DNA of 64,000 nt from Roseiarcus sp963758335. Lineage in GTDB: Bacteria; Pseudomonadota; Alphaproteobacteria; Rhizobiales; Beijerinckiaceae. Below, one piece after another: positions 53,214 through 62,646 of this stretch (the first letter of the stretch is position 1; each line of letters opens with the position of its first letter). The stretch is from NCBI GenBank assembly GCA_963758335.1, contig CAVWVF010000002.1, positions 2,666,001-2,730,000 of the forward strand, read 5' to 3'. The notes below the pieces were generated by a model. That model was not told the origin of the DNA and made no database searches. It saw only the letters and a program-made list of their open reading frames with translations. Position numbers and translations under genes: made by a program.

Positions 53214-54182
53214 ATGCGCGCGATTCGCATTCATGAGACAGGCGGTCCGGAAGTCATGAAGTTCGAGGAGGTCGAGCTGCCGAAGCCGGGGAGGGGCGAT
53301 GTCCGCCTTCGCCAGCATGCGGTCGGCGTCAACTTCGTCGACGTCTATCACCGCACCGGCTTCTATCCGATGCCTTTGCCTTTCACGCCGGGCTCGGAGG
53401 GCGCGGGCGAGATCGTCGAGGTCGGGCCGGGGGTCAAGGACTTCAAGCCGGGCGACCGCGTCGCCTATGCGGGGTCGATCGGCGCCTATGCCGAGGAGCG
53501 CAACATCGAGGCGCGCTTCCTCATCAAGCTGCCGCGCGCGATCTCCTACGAAACCGGCGCGGCGATGATGCTCAAGGGTCTCACCGCGCAATATCTTCTC
53601 CGCCAGACCTATCGGGTGAAGGAGGGCGACTGGATCCTCGTCCATGCGGCGGCCGGAGGCGTCGGGCAAATCCTCTGCCAATGGGGCCGGGCGCTCGGCG
53701 CGAAGGTGATCGGCACCGTCGGCTCGGCCGAGAAGGCGAAGATCGCCAAGAAAGCCGAGGCGCAGCACACGATCCTCTATCGCGAGGAAGACTTCGCCAA
53801 GCGGGTCGAGGAGATCACCAAGGGCCAGAAATGCGCGGTCGTCTACGACGGCGTCGGCAAGGCGACCTTTCCGGCTTCGCTCGACTGCCTCAAGGCCTTC
53901 GGCCTGTTCGCGAGCTTCGGCTCGGCCTCGGGCGGCATCGAGGCGTTCGATCTCGGGCTCCTCGGCCGCAAGGGCTCGCTGTTCGCCACCCGCCCCTCGC
54001 TTTTCACCTACGCGGCCGACCGGGCGCGGCTCGAGAAGATGGCGCGCGAGCTGATCCGCGCGGTCGGGAACGGCGACGTGACCATCCGCATCGGCCGCAG
54101 CCTGCCGCTCGCTCAAGCGGCCGAGGCGCACCGGGCGCTGGAGGCGCGCGAGACGACGGGCTCGCTCGTCCTCTTGCCCTAA
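53214..54182 (+). CDS. quinone oxidoreductase / zinc-independent MDR family reductase
   Basis: 322 aa from ATG 53214 after GAGGAAAGGG. Medium-chain dehydrogenase fold: MRAIRIHETGGPEVMKFEEV, GVNFVDVYHRTGFYP, GSEGAGEIVEVGPGV, and the NADPH loop VHAAAGGVGQILCQWGRALG. No zinc ligands. The family reduces quinones with NADPH in one-electron steps. It marks the return to core genome after the IS cluster. Confidence 0.93.
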   Translation: MRAIRIHETGGPEVMKFEEVELPKPGRGDVRLRQHAVGVNFVDVYHRTGFYPMPLPFTPGSEGAGEIVEVGPGVKDFKPGDRVAYAGSIGAYAEERNIEARFLIKLPRAISYETGAAMMLKGLTAQYLLRQTYRVKEGDWILVHAAAGGVGQILCQWGRALGAKVIGTVGSAEKAKIAKKAEAQHTILYREEDFAKRVEEITKGQKCAVVYDGVGKATFPASLDCLKAFGLFASFGSASGGIEAFDLGLLGRKGSLFATRPSLFTYAADRARLEKMARELIRAVGNGDVTIRIGRSLPLAQAAEAHRALEARETTGSLVLLP

Positions 54183-54304
54183 AGACCAGCGCAGCCATTG
54201 TTCAGCCAAGTTCAAGGGCCATGAGCCCCGCCGCTTGGCGCGGTCGGATTGCATCTGTATAGGGGACGGCGCCGGCCGGCCGCGAGAACAACAGGAAGGG
54301 CATC

Positions 54305-55117
54305 GTGACGCAGATGAGCGAAAAGAGCGTGAAGCCCGCTGAAGCCGCGGCGACGCCCGTGAAGAAGGAAGAGAGCTGGTGGGAGACCGTCAAGGTCATC
54401 GTCGAGGCTCTGCTGATCGCGCTCGTCGTGCGCACGCTCCTCTTCCAGCCGTTCAACATTCCCTCGGGCTCGCTGGTGCCGACGCTGCTCGTCGGCGACT
54501 ACCTGTTCGTGTCGAAATACGCCTACGGCTATTCGCACTTCTCGCTGCCGGGCTTCCTCGATCTCGCCCCGTCGGCCATGCCGGGCCGGATCTTCGCCTC
54601 GCAGCCGAAGCGCGGCGACATCATCGTGTTCAAGCTCCCGAGCGACGGCCAGACGGACTACATCAAGCGGCTGATCGGCCTGCCGGGCGACAAGATCCAG
54701 GTGACCCACGGCCGCCTCATCATCAACGGCGAGATGGCGCCACGTCAGCAGATCGCGCCCTATTCGACCGTCAACCATTTCGGCAAGCCCGAGGAGGCGC
54801 TGCACTACATCGAGACGCTGCCGGGCGGTGTGAAACACGAGATCATCCAGATTGACGGCGACGAGGGCGCCTTCGACAACACCAGGGTCTACGAAGTGCC
54901 GCGCGGCCACTATTTCATGATGGGCGACAACCGCGACAATTCGAGCGATTCGCGCCTCGCCTCCGACCAGGGCGGCGTCGGCTACGTGCCGTTCGAGAAC
55001 CTGATCGGGCGCGGCGAAATCATCTTCTTCTCGATCGCCGACGACACGCCTGCCTGGCAGATCTGGCGCTGGCCCTGGGAGGTGCGCTGGAACCGCATCT
55101 TCCAGAGGGTGCATTGA
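54305..55117 (+). CDS. lepB: signal peptidase I
   Basis: 270 aa from GTG 54305, or ATG 54314. One N-terminal membrane anchor (VIVEALLIALVVRTLLF) then catalytic Ser56 in NIPSGSLVPTL and Lys121 in DYIKRLIGLPGDKI; late box GHYFMMGDNRDNSSDSR. It removes signal peptides at the inner membrane. The residue after the catalytic Ser is Leu where nearly all family members have Met. It precedes rnc and era, a common arrangement. Confidence 0.95.
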   Translation: MTQMSEKSVKPAEAAATPVKKEESWWETVKVIVEALLIALVVRTLLFQPFNIPSGSLVPTLLVGDYLFVSKYAYGYSHFSLPGFLDLAPSAMPGRIFASQPKRGDIIVFKLPSDGQTDYIKRLIGLPGDKIQVTHGRLIINGEMAPRQQIAPYSTVNHFGKPEEALHYIETLPGGVKHEIIQIDGDEGAFDNTRVYEVPRGHYFMMGDNRDNSSDSRLASDQGGVGYVPFENLIGRGEIIFFSIADDTPAWQIWRWPWEVRWNRIFQRVH

Positions 55118-55122
55118 ATGTA

Positions 55123-55182
55123 GCCGCGCTCCATAGCCCGTCGAAAGACGGGCGTCCTTTCGGACGCCCTGTGGAGCGCGGC
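55123..55182. repeat. three-way-junction repeat, copy B, between lepB and rnc
   Basis: Outer stem of 14 bp with one G-T pair (55123-55136 with 55169-55182), hairpin 1 CCCGTC-GAAA-GACGGG (55137-55152), hairpin 2 CGTCC-TTTC-GGACG (55153-55166), then two unpaired C. Architecture equals copy A at 27594-27639; the last pair of hairpin 2 is C-G here and G-C there. It will be transcribed if lepB and rnc share an mRNA. Confidence 0.7.
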
Positions 55183-55217
55183 CGACGCGGTCAGCGACCT
55201 CGTCTACACGGGGCGGC

Positions 55218-55907
55218 ATGAACAGGCGCGTCAAGCCGGAACTGGCCGATCTCGAGGCGTGGCTCGGCTACCAGTTCCGCGATCAAGACCTCGCCGCGCT
55301 GGCGCTGACCCACCTCTCGGCGCAGGCGGCCGGCGGACTTTCCTACCAACGGCTCGAATTTCTCGGCGACCGGGTGCTCGCCCTCGTCGTGGCCGAACGT
55401 CTCTATACGGCCTTTGCGAAAGCGAGCGAGGGCGAACTGGCGATCCGCTTCAACAAGCTCGTGCGGAAAGAGACCTGCGCCGAAATCGCCGCCCAATGGG
55501 ACGTTGGCCCGCATGTCGTGCTCGGCCTCGGCGAAGCGCGCGGCGGGGGCCGCAAGAAGATGGCGATCCTGTCGGACGTCTGCGAGTCGCTGATCGCTGC
55601 GGTCTATGTCGACGGCGGCCTCGAGGCGGCGCGCGCGCTCATCCTGCGCTCGTGGGGAGACCGGTTCACCGCCGACGCCGAGCCCGCGCGCGACGCGAAG
55701 ACCGCCGTGCAGGAGTGGGCGCAGGCGCGCGCGCTCGCCGCCCCGCGCTATGAGGAGGTGGCGCGCAGCGGCCCGGCGCACGCGCCCCTCTTCGTCATGC
55801 GCGTGGTGTTGCCGGGCTTCGAGCCGGAAACGGGCGAGGCGAACTCGAAGCGCGCCGCCGAGCAGGCGGCCGCGCAGGCCTTCCTCGATCGATGGGGCGA
55901 CAGATGA
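55218..55907 (+). CDS. rnc: ribonuclease III
   Basis: 229 aa. Signature QRLEFLGDRVLALVVAE with Glu47 and Asp51, and the second metal pair Asp120/Glu123 in LSDVCESLIAAVYVDGG. A C-terminal dsRNA-binding domain follows (TAVQEWAQARALAAPRYEEV ... KRAAEQAAAQAFLDRW). It cleaves double-stranded RNA in rRNA maturation and regulation. Its stop overlaps the era start as ATGA. Confidence 0.96.
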   Translation: MNRRVKPELADLEAWLGYQFRDQDLAALALTHLSAQAAGGLSYQRLEFLGDRVLALVVAERLYTAFAKASEGELAIRFNKLVRKETCAEIAAQWDVGPHVVLGLGEARGGGRKKMAILSDVCESLIAAVYVDGGLEAARALILRSWGDRFTADAEPARDAKTAVQEWAQARALAAPRYEEVARSGPAHAPLFVMRVVLPGFEPETGEANSKRAAEQAAAQAFLDRWGDR

Positions 55908-56812
55908 ACGCGACCCGCTGCGGCTTCGTCGCCCTCATTGGCGCGCCGAACGCCGGCAAGTCGAGGCTCATCAACGCCCTTGTCGGCGAGAAGGTGTCGA
56001 TCGTCACCCGCAAGGCCCAGACCACCCGCTCGACCGTGCGGGGCGTGCTGACGCGAGGCGTGGCGCAGATCGTCTTCGTCGATACGCCCGGCCTCTTCGC
56101 GCCGAGGCGGCGGCTCGATCGCGCGATGGTCGCCTCTGCCTGGGGCGCGGCGGCCGACGCGGACGCGCTCGCGCTCCTCATCGACGCGCGCAAGGAGGCG
56201 GCGGCGCCAACGTTGAGCGAAGAGACGATCCTGAGGACCCTCGCGGAGATCAGGAAGCCCAAGGTCCTCGTCCTCAACAAGATCGACCTCGTGGCGCGCG
56301 AGAAGCTGCTCGACCTCGCGGCGCGGCTCAATGCCGCCCATCCCTTCGATCAGACCTTCATGATCAGCGCCGCGACCGGCGATGGTCTCGATCGGCTGGT
56401 CGAGCGCCTCGCTAAGATGCTGCCTGAAAGTCCGTGGCTCTACCCCGAGGATCAGATCGCCGAAGCGCCGATCCGCTCGCTCGCGGCCGAGATCACGCGC
56501 GAGAAGCTCATCGAGCGGCTGCACGACGAATTGCCCTATCAGGCGACGGTCGAAACCGACAGCTGGAAGGACCTGCCCGACGGATCGGCGCGCGTCGAGC
56601 AGACGGTGTTCGTCACCCGCGAGAGCCACCGCAAGATCGTCATCGGCGAGGGCGGCCGCACCATCAAGGCGATCGGCAGCGCCGCGCGTAAGGACATCGC
56701 CGAGGCGCATGGGAGCAACGTCCATCTCTTCCTGCATGTGAAGGTGCGCGAGAACTGGCTCGACGACCCGGAGCGCTACCGGGCGATGGGACTCGACTTC
56801 CCGAAGGGGTGA
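55904..56812 (+). CDS. era: GTPase Era
   Basis: 302 aa from ATG 55904. G1 GAPNAGKS, switch region TRKAQTTRSTVRGVL, G3 DTPGLF, G4 NKID, G5 SAATGDG; C-terminal KH domain with VIGEGGRTIKAIGSAARKDI. Era helps 30S ribosome maturation. Just after G1 the usual Thr-Leu is Arg-Leu, a mild departure. A long palindromic repeat region follows its stop. Confidence 0.96.
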   Translation: MNATRCGFVALIGAPNAGKSRLINALVGEKVSIVTRKAQTTRSTVRGVLTRGVAQIVFVDTPGLFAPRRRLDRAMVASAWGAAADADALALLIDARKEAAAPTLSEETILRTLAEIRKPKVLVLNKIDLVAREKLLDLAARLNAAHPFDQTFMISAATGDGLDRLVERLAKMLPESPWLYPEDQIAEAPIRSLAAEITREKLIERLHDELPYQATVETDSWKDLPDGSARVEQTVFVTRESHRKIVIGEGGRTIKAIGSAARKDIAEAHGSNVHLFLHVKVRENWLDDPERYRAMGLDFPKG

Positions 56813-56815
56813 CCG

Positions 56816-56935
56816 CCCTCTCCCGCTTGCGGGAGGGGGCGGGGGTGAGGGGAAGCGGCGACCCTCATCCGGCGCTTCGCGCCACCTTCTCCCGCAAGCA
56901 GGAGAAGGGACGGGCGCGCCTCCCACACAAACGCC
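56816..56935. repeat. palindromic intergenic repeat between convergent genes
   Basis: Two hairpins, CTCCCGC-TT-GCGGGAG and CCTTCTCC-CGCAAGCA-GGAGAAGG, joined by a stretch in which GGGTGAGGGG and CCCTCATCC also pair. Located between the convergent era and FAD-oxidase genes, where it could act as a two-way terminator. Similar sequences are widespread in GC-rich alphaproteobacteria. Confidence 0.65.
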
Positions 56936-56941
56936 TATCCC

Positions 56942-58506
56942 TCACGGCAGCAGCACCCCCGGGTTGAGAATGCCCGCCGGATCGAGCGCGCGCTTGGCCG
57001 CCTCGAGCGCCTTGCCGAACAGGGCCGGCCGCTGCGCGCGGTACCAGGGCATGTGATCGCGCCCCACCGCATGATGATGGGTGATCGTGCCGCCGGCCGC
57101 GATCAGCGCATCGGAGGCGCGGGCCTTGATGTGCCGCCATTGCTCGATCAGCCGGCCGGGCGCGCCGCGGACGTTGAACGTGTAATAGACCGCCGGGCCG
57201 TCCGGATAGACATGGGTGAAGCGGGTCGAGACGGTTCCGGCATTTCCGGTCGCTTCCTTCAGCGCCTCGAGGGTCGCCCTGCGGACGGCGCCGTGAAAGG
57301 CCTCGAACCGGTCCCAGGTGATCGCGCTCTCGAACGTGTCGTTGATCACGCCCATCGGCACGGTCAGTTCGCGCGTGTAAGGCATGCGGATGAAGGCCGT
57401 GCGCCAGCGCTGCGCGGCGGCCTCGTCGCCATGGCGGCGCCCGCCGTTGTCCTGAAGAAGCTCGACTGCGCGCGTCATCCACGCGTCGACCGGATGATCG
57501 GCGGATTCGAAGGCGAGGACGAGCAGGCTCTCCTCGTAGGCGTTCACGCCGTAGGCGCCGGCCTCGTCATTGTCGATGACGCGCAGGTTCGACGGATAGA
57601 GCCCCGCCTGCGCGACCGCGCGCACGGCCCTCGCCGCGGCGAAGAAGTCGGGAAAGCCGAACACGGCGTCGCCGCGGAAGCGTGGCCGGCCCTGCAGCCG
57701 CATCCACGCCTCGGTGATGATTCCGAGCGCGCCTTCGGAGCCGATAATCATCCGGTCCGGGCTCGGGCCGGCGCCCGAGCCGGGCAGGCGACGCGACTCC
57801 ATCACTCCCGCGGGCGTGACGGTGCGGATGCTTTCGACGAAATCGTCGATATGGGTATAGAGGGTGGCGAAGTGCCCGCCGGAGCGGGTCGCGATCCAGC
57901 CGCCGAGGGTGGAGAACTCAAAACTCTGCGGGTAGTGCCTGATGGCGAGGCCGTGCGCTTTGAGCGCGGCCTCGATCGCCGGTCCGCGGATCCCGCCCTC
58001 AATGCGCGCCGCGCGGCTCGTTGCGTCGACCTCGAGCACGCGGTCCAGGCGCCGCATGTCCAGGCTCACCGTCCCCGCGTAGGCCTCTCCGACCGCGGGC
58101 TCGACACCTCCGACAACGGAGGAGCCGCCGCCGAACGGGATGACGGCGACCTTCGCCCCGCTCGCCCAATCGAGAACCGCGGCCACGTCCGCTTCACTCG
58201 CGGGCAAAGCGACGCGGTCGGGAGCATTGGCGAAGTCGCGCGCGAAGGCGCGGACGGTCTCCGGATAGGACTGCCGTACGTATGCAGAAGCCGTTCGTAA
58301 GGGTCGTCCGTCAAGATGTCTGCGAGCGCTCCGGGAGGCGCGACACGCGGCGCACGCAGGGCGATTTGGGATTGTCGAGGCAGCGGCAGGGGATGAGGCT
58401 CCGCGCCGAGGCGCTCGGAGACGAAGCGGTAGAGGCGCTCGCGCTCGGCCTCGTCAAGGCCCGTGTTCTCGTAACCCCAGCCATAGAATTTCAGCCGGTT
58501 CCCCAT
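56942..58506 (-). pseudogene. FAD-binding oxidase (AGPS/GlcD-like), single frameshift
   Basis: From ATG 58506 (MGNRLKFYGWGYENTGLDEA) to HTYG near 58283 in one frame; one base then appears missing and the native SYPETVRAFARDFANAPDRV and the remaining 420 codons lie in the next frame. FAD_binding_4 motifs: AVIPFGGGSSVVGGVEP, STLGGWIATRSGGHFATLYT, IGSEGALGIITEAW; C-terminal HHHAVGRDHMPWY with a His triad. It resembles alkyl-dihydroxyacetonephosphate synthase-like flavoenzymes; the substrate is unknown. It may be intact if the indel is an error. Confidence 0.8.
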
Positions 58507-58669
58507 TGGCGGCGTCTCCCCCGCGGCGAGCGTGATTGCGGCTGCGCCCTCGAAATTATGCGGCAGGCGGATGATCCTGTCACCTTCGCAAAAAGCTGGC
58601 CAAGCGCGGGCGTGACCTTTCAACGCCGGCCTTCAGCGGACACGACAAGTCGGCCCAGCCGCCCCGCAA

Positions 58670-60151
58670 TCAGCTGTTCGGCCGCGCAACGACGGACAAA
58701 GCCGTCTCTGCGGTCGTCCGCATCGATTCCCAAACGGCGGCCACGTCGCTGGCTTCGGTCGTCAACGCGCCGACTGACACGCGCGCCATCCAGCGTCCGT
58801 CCAGGACCGCGGGCGTGAGATACGCCGAGCCGGAGCGGTTCACCGCCTCGACCCAAGCGATCGTGTGCGCGTCCAGGGCCTCGCCATCCAGCACGGTTCC
58901 CTCGGGCAGCGTCGGTTCGTGGCGAACGCAGACTGTTTGCAGATGGACCGGAGCCACCACGCTCCAGCCCGGGGTCGCAGCGACCTGCTGGGCGAGGTGA
59001 TGGGCGTTGTTCATGTCCCGCCTCAGGCGCCTTTGCAGCCCGGTCACGCCCTGTTCGCGGATCGCAAACCAGAGTTTCAGCGCCCGGAACCGGCGTCCCA
59101 AGGGGATGCCCCAGTCGCGCAGGTTCTTGACCTCGCCATCCGCCGCCGATTGCAGGTAGCTGGGATTGGTCGACATCACCCGCGTGAGGTGCTCCGGATC
59201 CCGGACATAGTAGAGCGAGCAGTCGAACGGCGCTCCCAGCCATTTGTGCGCATTGACCACCAGGCTATCGGCGCCCTCGATCCCCTCCCACATCCAGCGG
59301 CACTCCGGCAGGATCATCGCGCTGCCCGCCATCGCGGAGTCCACGTGCAGCCAAAGGCCGTGTCGGCTCGCAACTTCGGCCGCTGCCGCGACTGGATCGA
59401 TCGCCGTTGTCGCAGTCGTGCCGACAGTGGCGACGACGGCGCAGGGCAAATCGCCTCTTGCAAGATCCTCAGCCACCATCTCCGCGAGCGCGTCCGCGCG
59501 CATGGCGTATTTCGCGTCGCACGGAACCAAGCGAAGTTTTTCCCGACCGAAGCCCGCGAGCAGCGCGTCCTTCTCAACCGAGCTGTGTGCGTGCGCCGAC
59601 ACGTAAACGCAGAGTTTGCGCTTCTCGCCTTGCAGTCCGCCCCGCGCGAACGAAAATCCGGTCGCCCGTTCGCGCGCGCAGATCAGCGCCACCAGCGTGC
59701 TCGTCGAGGCCGTATCCTGGATGACCCCGCTCCAGGCCGTCGATAGCCCGAGCATCTGCCGCAGCCAGTCTGTGACGACTTCCTCGATTTCCGTCAGCGC
59801 GGGACTCGACTGCCACGAGAGCCCGATTACACCCAAGCCTGTGCTCACGAGATCGCCGAGAATGCCTGCCGGCAGCGCATTCGCCGGGAAATACCCGAAG
59901 AAGCGCGGGTGCTGCCAAAGCGACAGTCCCGGCAAGACCAGCCGGTCCAGATCGGCGATCACAGCGGCGAAGTCCTCCGGCTCGCTCGGAGGCTCGATCG
60001 GCAACGCATCGCGGATCTCTCCTGGCCGGGTTGCAGCCATCACCGGGCGGTCCGCCATGCCCTTGTGGTAGTTAGCCAGCCAGTCAATCAGCCGATGGCC
60101 ATAGTCACGGAATTCTTCGGGTGTCACGCCTGTTTGTCCTTGGGGCTGCAA
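58670..60151 (-). CDS. PLP-dependent amino acid decarboxylase (group II, aromatic-type)
   Basis: 493 aa. PLP-binding Lys in SLVVNAHKWLGAPFDC; HPRFFGYFPANALPAGILGD, QDTASTSTLVALICARERAT, VSAHAHSSVEKDALLAG, and LWLHVDSAMAGSAMILPECR are conserved in DOPA/tryptophan/tyrosine decarboxylases. It would convert an aromatic or similar L-amino acid to its amine, but the substrate cannot be told from sequence. It lies 163 bp upstream of the FAD oxidase start on the same strand. Confidence 0.92.
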   Translation of the reverse strand: MQPQGQTGVTPEEFRDYGHRLIDWLANYHKGMADRPVMAATRPGEIRDALPIEPPSEPEDFAAVIADLDRLVLPGLSLWQHPRFFGYFPANALPAGILGDLVSTGLGVIGLSWQSSPALTEIEEVVTDWLRQMLGLSTAWSGVIQDTASTSTLVALICARERATGFSFARGGLQGEKRKLCVYVSAHAHSSVEKDALLAGFGREKLRLVPCDAKYAMRADALAEMVAEDLARGDLPCAVVATVGTTATTAIDPVAAAAEVASRHGLWLHVDSAMAGSAMILPECRWMWEGIEGADSLVVNAHKWLGAPFDCSLYYVRDPEHLTRVMSTNPSYLQSAADGEVKNLRDWGIPLGRRFRALKLWFAIREQGVTGLQRRLRRDMNNAHHLAQQVAATPGWSVVAPVHLQTVCVRHEPTLPEGTVLDGEALDAHTIAWVEAVNRSGSAYLTPAVLDGRWMARVSVGALTTEASDVAAVWESMRTTAETALSVVARPNS

Positions 60152-60279
60152 ATGAATTTCGTCCAGAGCGTCCGGGCAGATCTACTAACCCGCTGTTCAG
60201 GCGCCCGACCAACCGATACGGAAGCCGGCCGCAAGAATAGCGGGGAATGATGTCCCACGGACAAGGTGGTGCGGCCACA

Positions 60280-60305
60280 CATGACGACGGACGTCCGTCG
60301 TCATG
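60280..60305. repeat. 26-bp perfect palindrome
   Basis: Two complementary 13-bp halves without spacer (first half CATGACGACGGAC), flanked further out by GCGGCC (left) and GGCCGC (right). It sits between the divergent decarboxylase and exopolyphosphatase genes, so it could be an operator or a cruciform/hairpin element. Confidence 0.85.
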
Positions 60306-60378
60306 GGCGGCCGCGGGCATGAGGCTAGCCAATCGGGCGGCCATCGCCCATGATCGGCGTCGAGCCGGAGGACACGCG

Positions 60379-61929
60379 ATGGACACGCCCAGAGAGCCAC
60401 TGCGGCCGCTTGATCTCGATCCCGCGCGCGTCGTCCGCGCCGAGCGGCCGCATTATGCGATCATCGACATCGGATCGAATTCGGTGCGGCTCATCGTCTA
60501 CGACCAGCTCGGCCGCGCGCCGATGCCGCGTTTCAACGAAAAGTCGCTCTGCCGGCTGGCTGAGGGCCTGGCCCAGACCGGCGCGATCGCGCCCGACGGA
60601 TTTCGCCGGACCGTGGAGGCGGCGCGGCGGTTTCGCGCCATCGCCGAAGCGATGGGCGTCGCCCGACTGGACGCGACCGGGACCGAGGCGATCCGCCGTG
60701 CGTCCAACGGTCCGGAGCTCGCGGCCGCGATCGCCGCCGAGACCGGGCTTCAGGTTCGCATCCTGTCGGGCGCCGAAGAGGCGCGTTATGCGACGCTTGG
60801 CGTCGTCTCCGGATTCTTTCGCCCGGTCGGGACGGTCGGCGACATGGGCGGCGGCAGCCTCGAGGTGGCGGAGGCGATCGACGACCATGTGGGAGAGAGC
60901 TGGGTCAGCCTGCCGCTCGGCGCCCTGCCGGTCGAGGCGATGCTCGCGGATGGGCCTGGCGCCGCCAAGCGCCAGGTCGATGAGATCCTGCGCAACGGGC
61001 TGAAACTGACCTTGGCGCGGCCGGTGTTCTATCCGGTCGGGGGCGGCTGGCGCGCGCTCGCCAAGGCTCACATGGAGGCGGTCGACGCCCCGGTCAAAGT
61101 GGTGCACGGCTATTCGGTCGAAGCCTCGGTCGCGCGAGACTTCGCGAAATCGCTGTGGCGCCTTTCGCCCGCCAAGCTCGCAGCGACCCCGGGCGTCCCG
61201 CTGCGGAGAGCGCGCACGCTTCCGGCCGCGGCGCTCGTTCTGGACCGGGTGCTGAAGCGCCTTCAGCCGGAGCGGGTGGTGTTTTCGGCGCTGGGCTTGC
61301 GCGAGGGGCTTCTCTACTCGCAACTCGAAAAGGCGGAGCAATATCGCGACCCGCTGGTCGAGGGCGCGCAACTGGTCGGCCTGCCGCTGGCGCGAGTGCC
61401 GGACTTCGCCCCTGCGCTCGCGGCCTGGACGGCAAACCTCTTCGCGAGCGAAACGCCGGCGGAGACAAGGCTTCGCGTCGCGGTTTGCGCGCTCTCCGAC
61501 ATCGCGTGGCGGGACGGGCCGGACCTGAGGGCCGAGGAAAGCTTCCGCCGTCTGCTGGTCCTGCCCTTCATCGGCCTCGATCACGCGGACAGGGTGTTCA
61601 TCGCCGCCGCGATCCATGCGCGCTACGCCGGCCGGCCCGACGCGCCGTGGCTCGAGCCCGCGATCGGCCTGCTTTCGCCAGCGGGCCAGCGCCGGGCGCA
61701 GATTCTCGGCCGCGCGATCCTCCTCGCCTACCGGTTTTCCGGCGCGGTCCCCGCGGTGCTCGCCAGCGCGCGTCTGCGCATCGAAGCCGACTGCGTGCGC
61801 CTCGAGGTCGCCGCGGCGGCGCGCGCGCCCGACAGCGAAGTCGTCATCGACCGGCTGCGCTGGCTCGCCAGCGCCGTCGGCGCCCGCAGGAGCGAGATCG
61901 TCGTCACTGACGGGGTGGGAGGAGCGTGA
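60379..61929 (+). CDS. ppx: exopolyphosphatase / guanosine pentaphosphate phosphatase family
   Basis: 516 aa from ATG 60379 with GGAG upstream. ASKHA-fold phosphatase: AIIDIGSNSVRLIVYD, the TGTEAIRRA loop, ILSGAEEARYATLGVV, VGDMGGGSLEVAE, and a C-terminal helical HD-like region. The family hydrolyses polyphosphate or pppGpp. It is probably transcribed alone. Confidence 0.93.
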   Translation: MDTPREPLRPLDLDPARVVRAERPHYAIIDIGSNSVRLIVYDQLGRAPMPRFNEKSLCRLAEGLAQTGAIAPDGFRRTVEAARRFRAIAEAMGVARLDATGTEAIRRASNGPELAAAIAAETGLQVRILSGAEEARYATLGVVSGFFRPVGTVGDMGGGSLEVAEAIDDHVGESWVSLPLGALPVEAMLADGPGAAKRQVDEILRNGLKLTLARPVFYPVGGGWRALAKAHMEAVDAPVKVVHGYSVEASVARDFAKSLWRLSPAKLAATPGVPLRRARTLPAAALVLDRVLKRLQPERVVFSALGLREGLLYSQLEKAEQYRDPLVEGAQLVGLPLARVPDFAPALAAWTANLFASETPAETRLRVAVCALSDIAWRDGPDLRAEESFRRLLVLPFIGLDHADRVFIAAAIHARYAGRPDAPWLEPAIGLLSPAGQRRAQILGRAILLAYRFSGAVPAVLASARLRIEADCVRLEVAAAARAPDSEVVIDRLRWLASAVGARRSEIVVTDGVGGA

Positions 61930-62029
61930 GGCGGCCCCGGAGACATCTCAGGGTTGTTCAACGGCTGACAGCAATTGCTTGAAAATAAGTTGTTTCTCGA
62001 GGAAGATGGCTGTGAATCGGCGCGGGCGT

Positions 62030-62277
62030 TTGACCCCCAATCGGCGAAGAGCGCGCCCCTGGCGGCAATCGCTGCCAGCGTATTGAGCAAGTCGCGCCAC
62101 TAAAAGCACGTCGCGGGCGTCGGGCTGCGCCAGGGCGCGCCGGAGCTGCGCGCGGTCGCTTTTGGCTCCGCTGGCGTCTCACGAAAAATCTTCTCGGCTC
62201 CGGCGTCGCGCAATTCCCTCCATTTGCGCGGCGACGCCCTGACCTTCGGTCGATACACGGGCGTAGCCGTAGATCAT
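62030..62277 (-). pseudogene. serine recombinase N-terminal remnant
   Basis: Starts MIYGYARVSTEGQGVAAQME at 62277 with the catalytic Ser in ARVST, then after frame changes AGAEKIFRET, SGAKSDRAQLRRALAQPDAR, DVLLVARL and LLNTLAAIAARGALFADWG. At least three frameshifts; the C-terminus is missing. Its ATG overlaps the stop of the ParE remnant. Confidence 0.8.
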
Positions 62278-62470
62278 GACGCGCCACGAAGCAGCTTGCC
62301 GGTAATCCTGCGGCTGCCGTGAACGATGCGGAGCACCGTCACGACACCATCGGTCTCGGTGTGCCTGTAGATCACGATATAGGGGGAACGATGCCGATGC
62401 GAATGTGCGCCCCCAAATTGGGGCGCGGCGCGCCGGCGGCGGGAAAGTCGGCCAGATGGTCGTACAGCCG
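62274..62470 (-). pseudogene. ParE-type toxin, C-terminal remnant
   Basis: ERLYDHLADFPAAGAPRPNL and GAHIRIGIV, then after one missing base PYIVIYRHTETDGVVTVLRI and VHGSRRITGKLLRGAS then stop. This is the RelE/ParE toxin C-terminal half. The N-terminal half is absent, so no active toxin. Confidence 0.75.
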
Positions 62471-62493
62471 TTCAAAGGAGGCGCGCTTCGAAC

Positions 62494-62646
62494 TTAGTGT
62501 CGCGGGTCGTCGTTACACCGTCCGCCGACGCGGACACGGCGCTCGTCGATAAGCTGTCGCGCCGCCGCTTCGACCGAAGCAAAATCGCCACGCGCCACGC
62601 GCGTCTTGAGCCATTCTTCCTGGTCGGGATCAAGTGTGATCGTCAT
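62494..62646 (-). pseudogene. ParD-type antitoxin, N-terminal part
   Basis: MTITLDPDQEEWLKTRVARG and DFASVEAAARQLIDER, a ribbon-helix-helix start, after which the sequence departs from the family and stops after 50 codons. It directly precedes the ParE remnant, in the usual antitoxin-toxin order. Confidence 0.65.
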
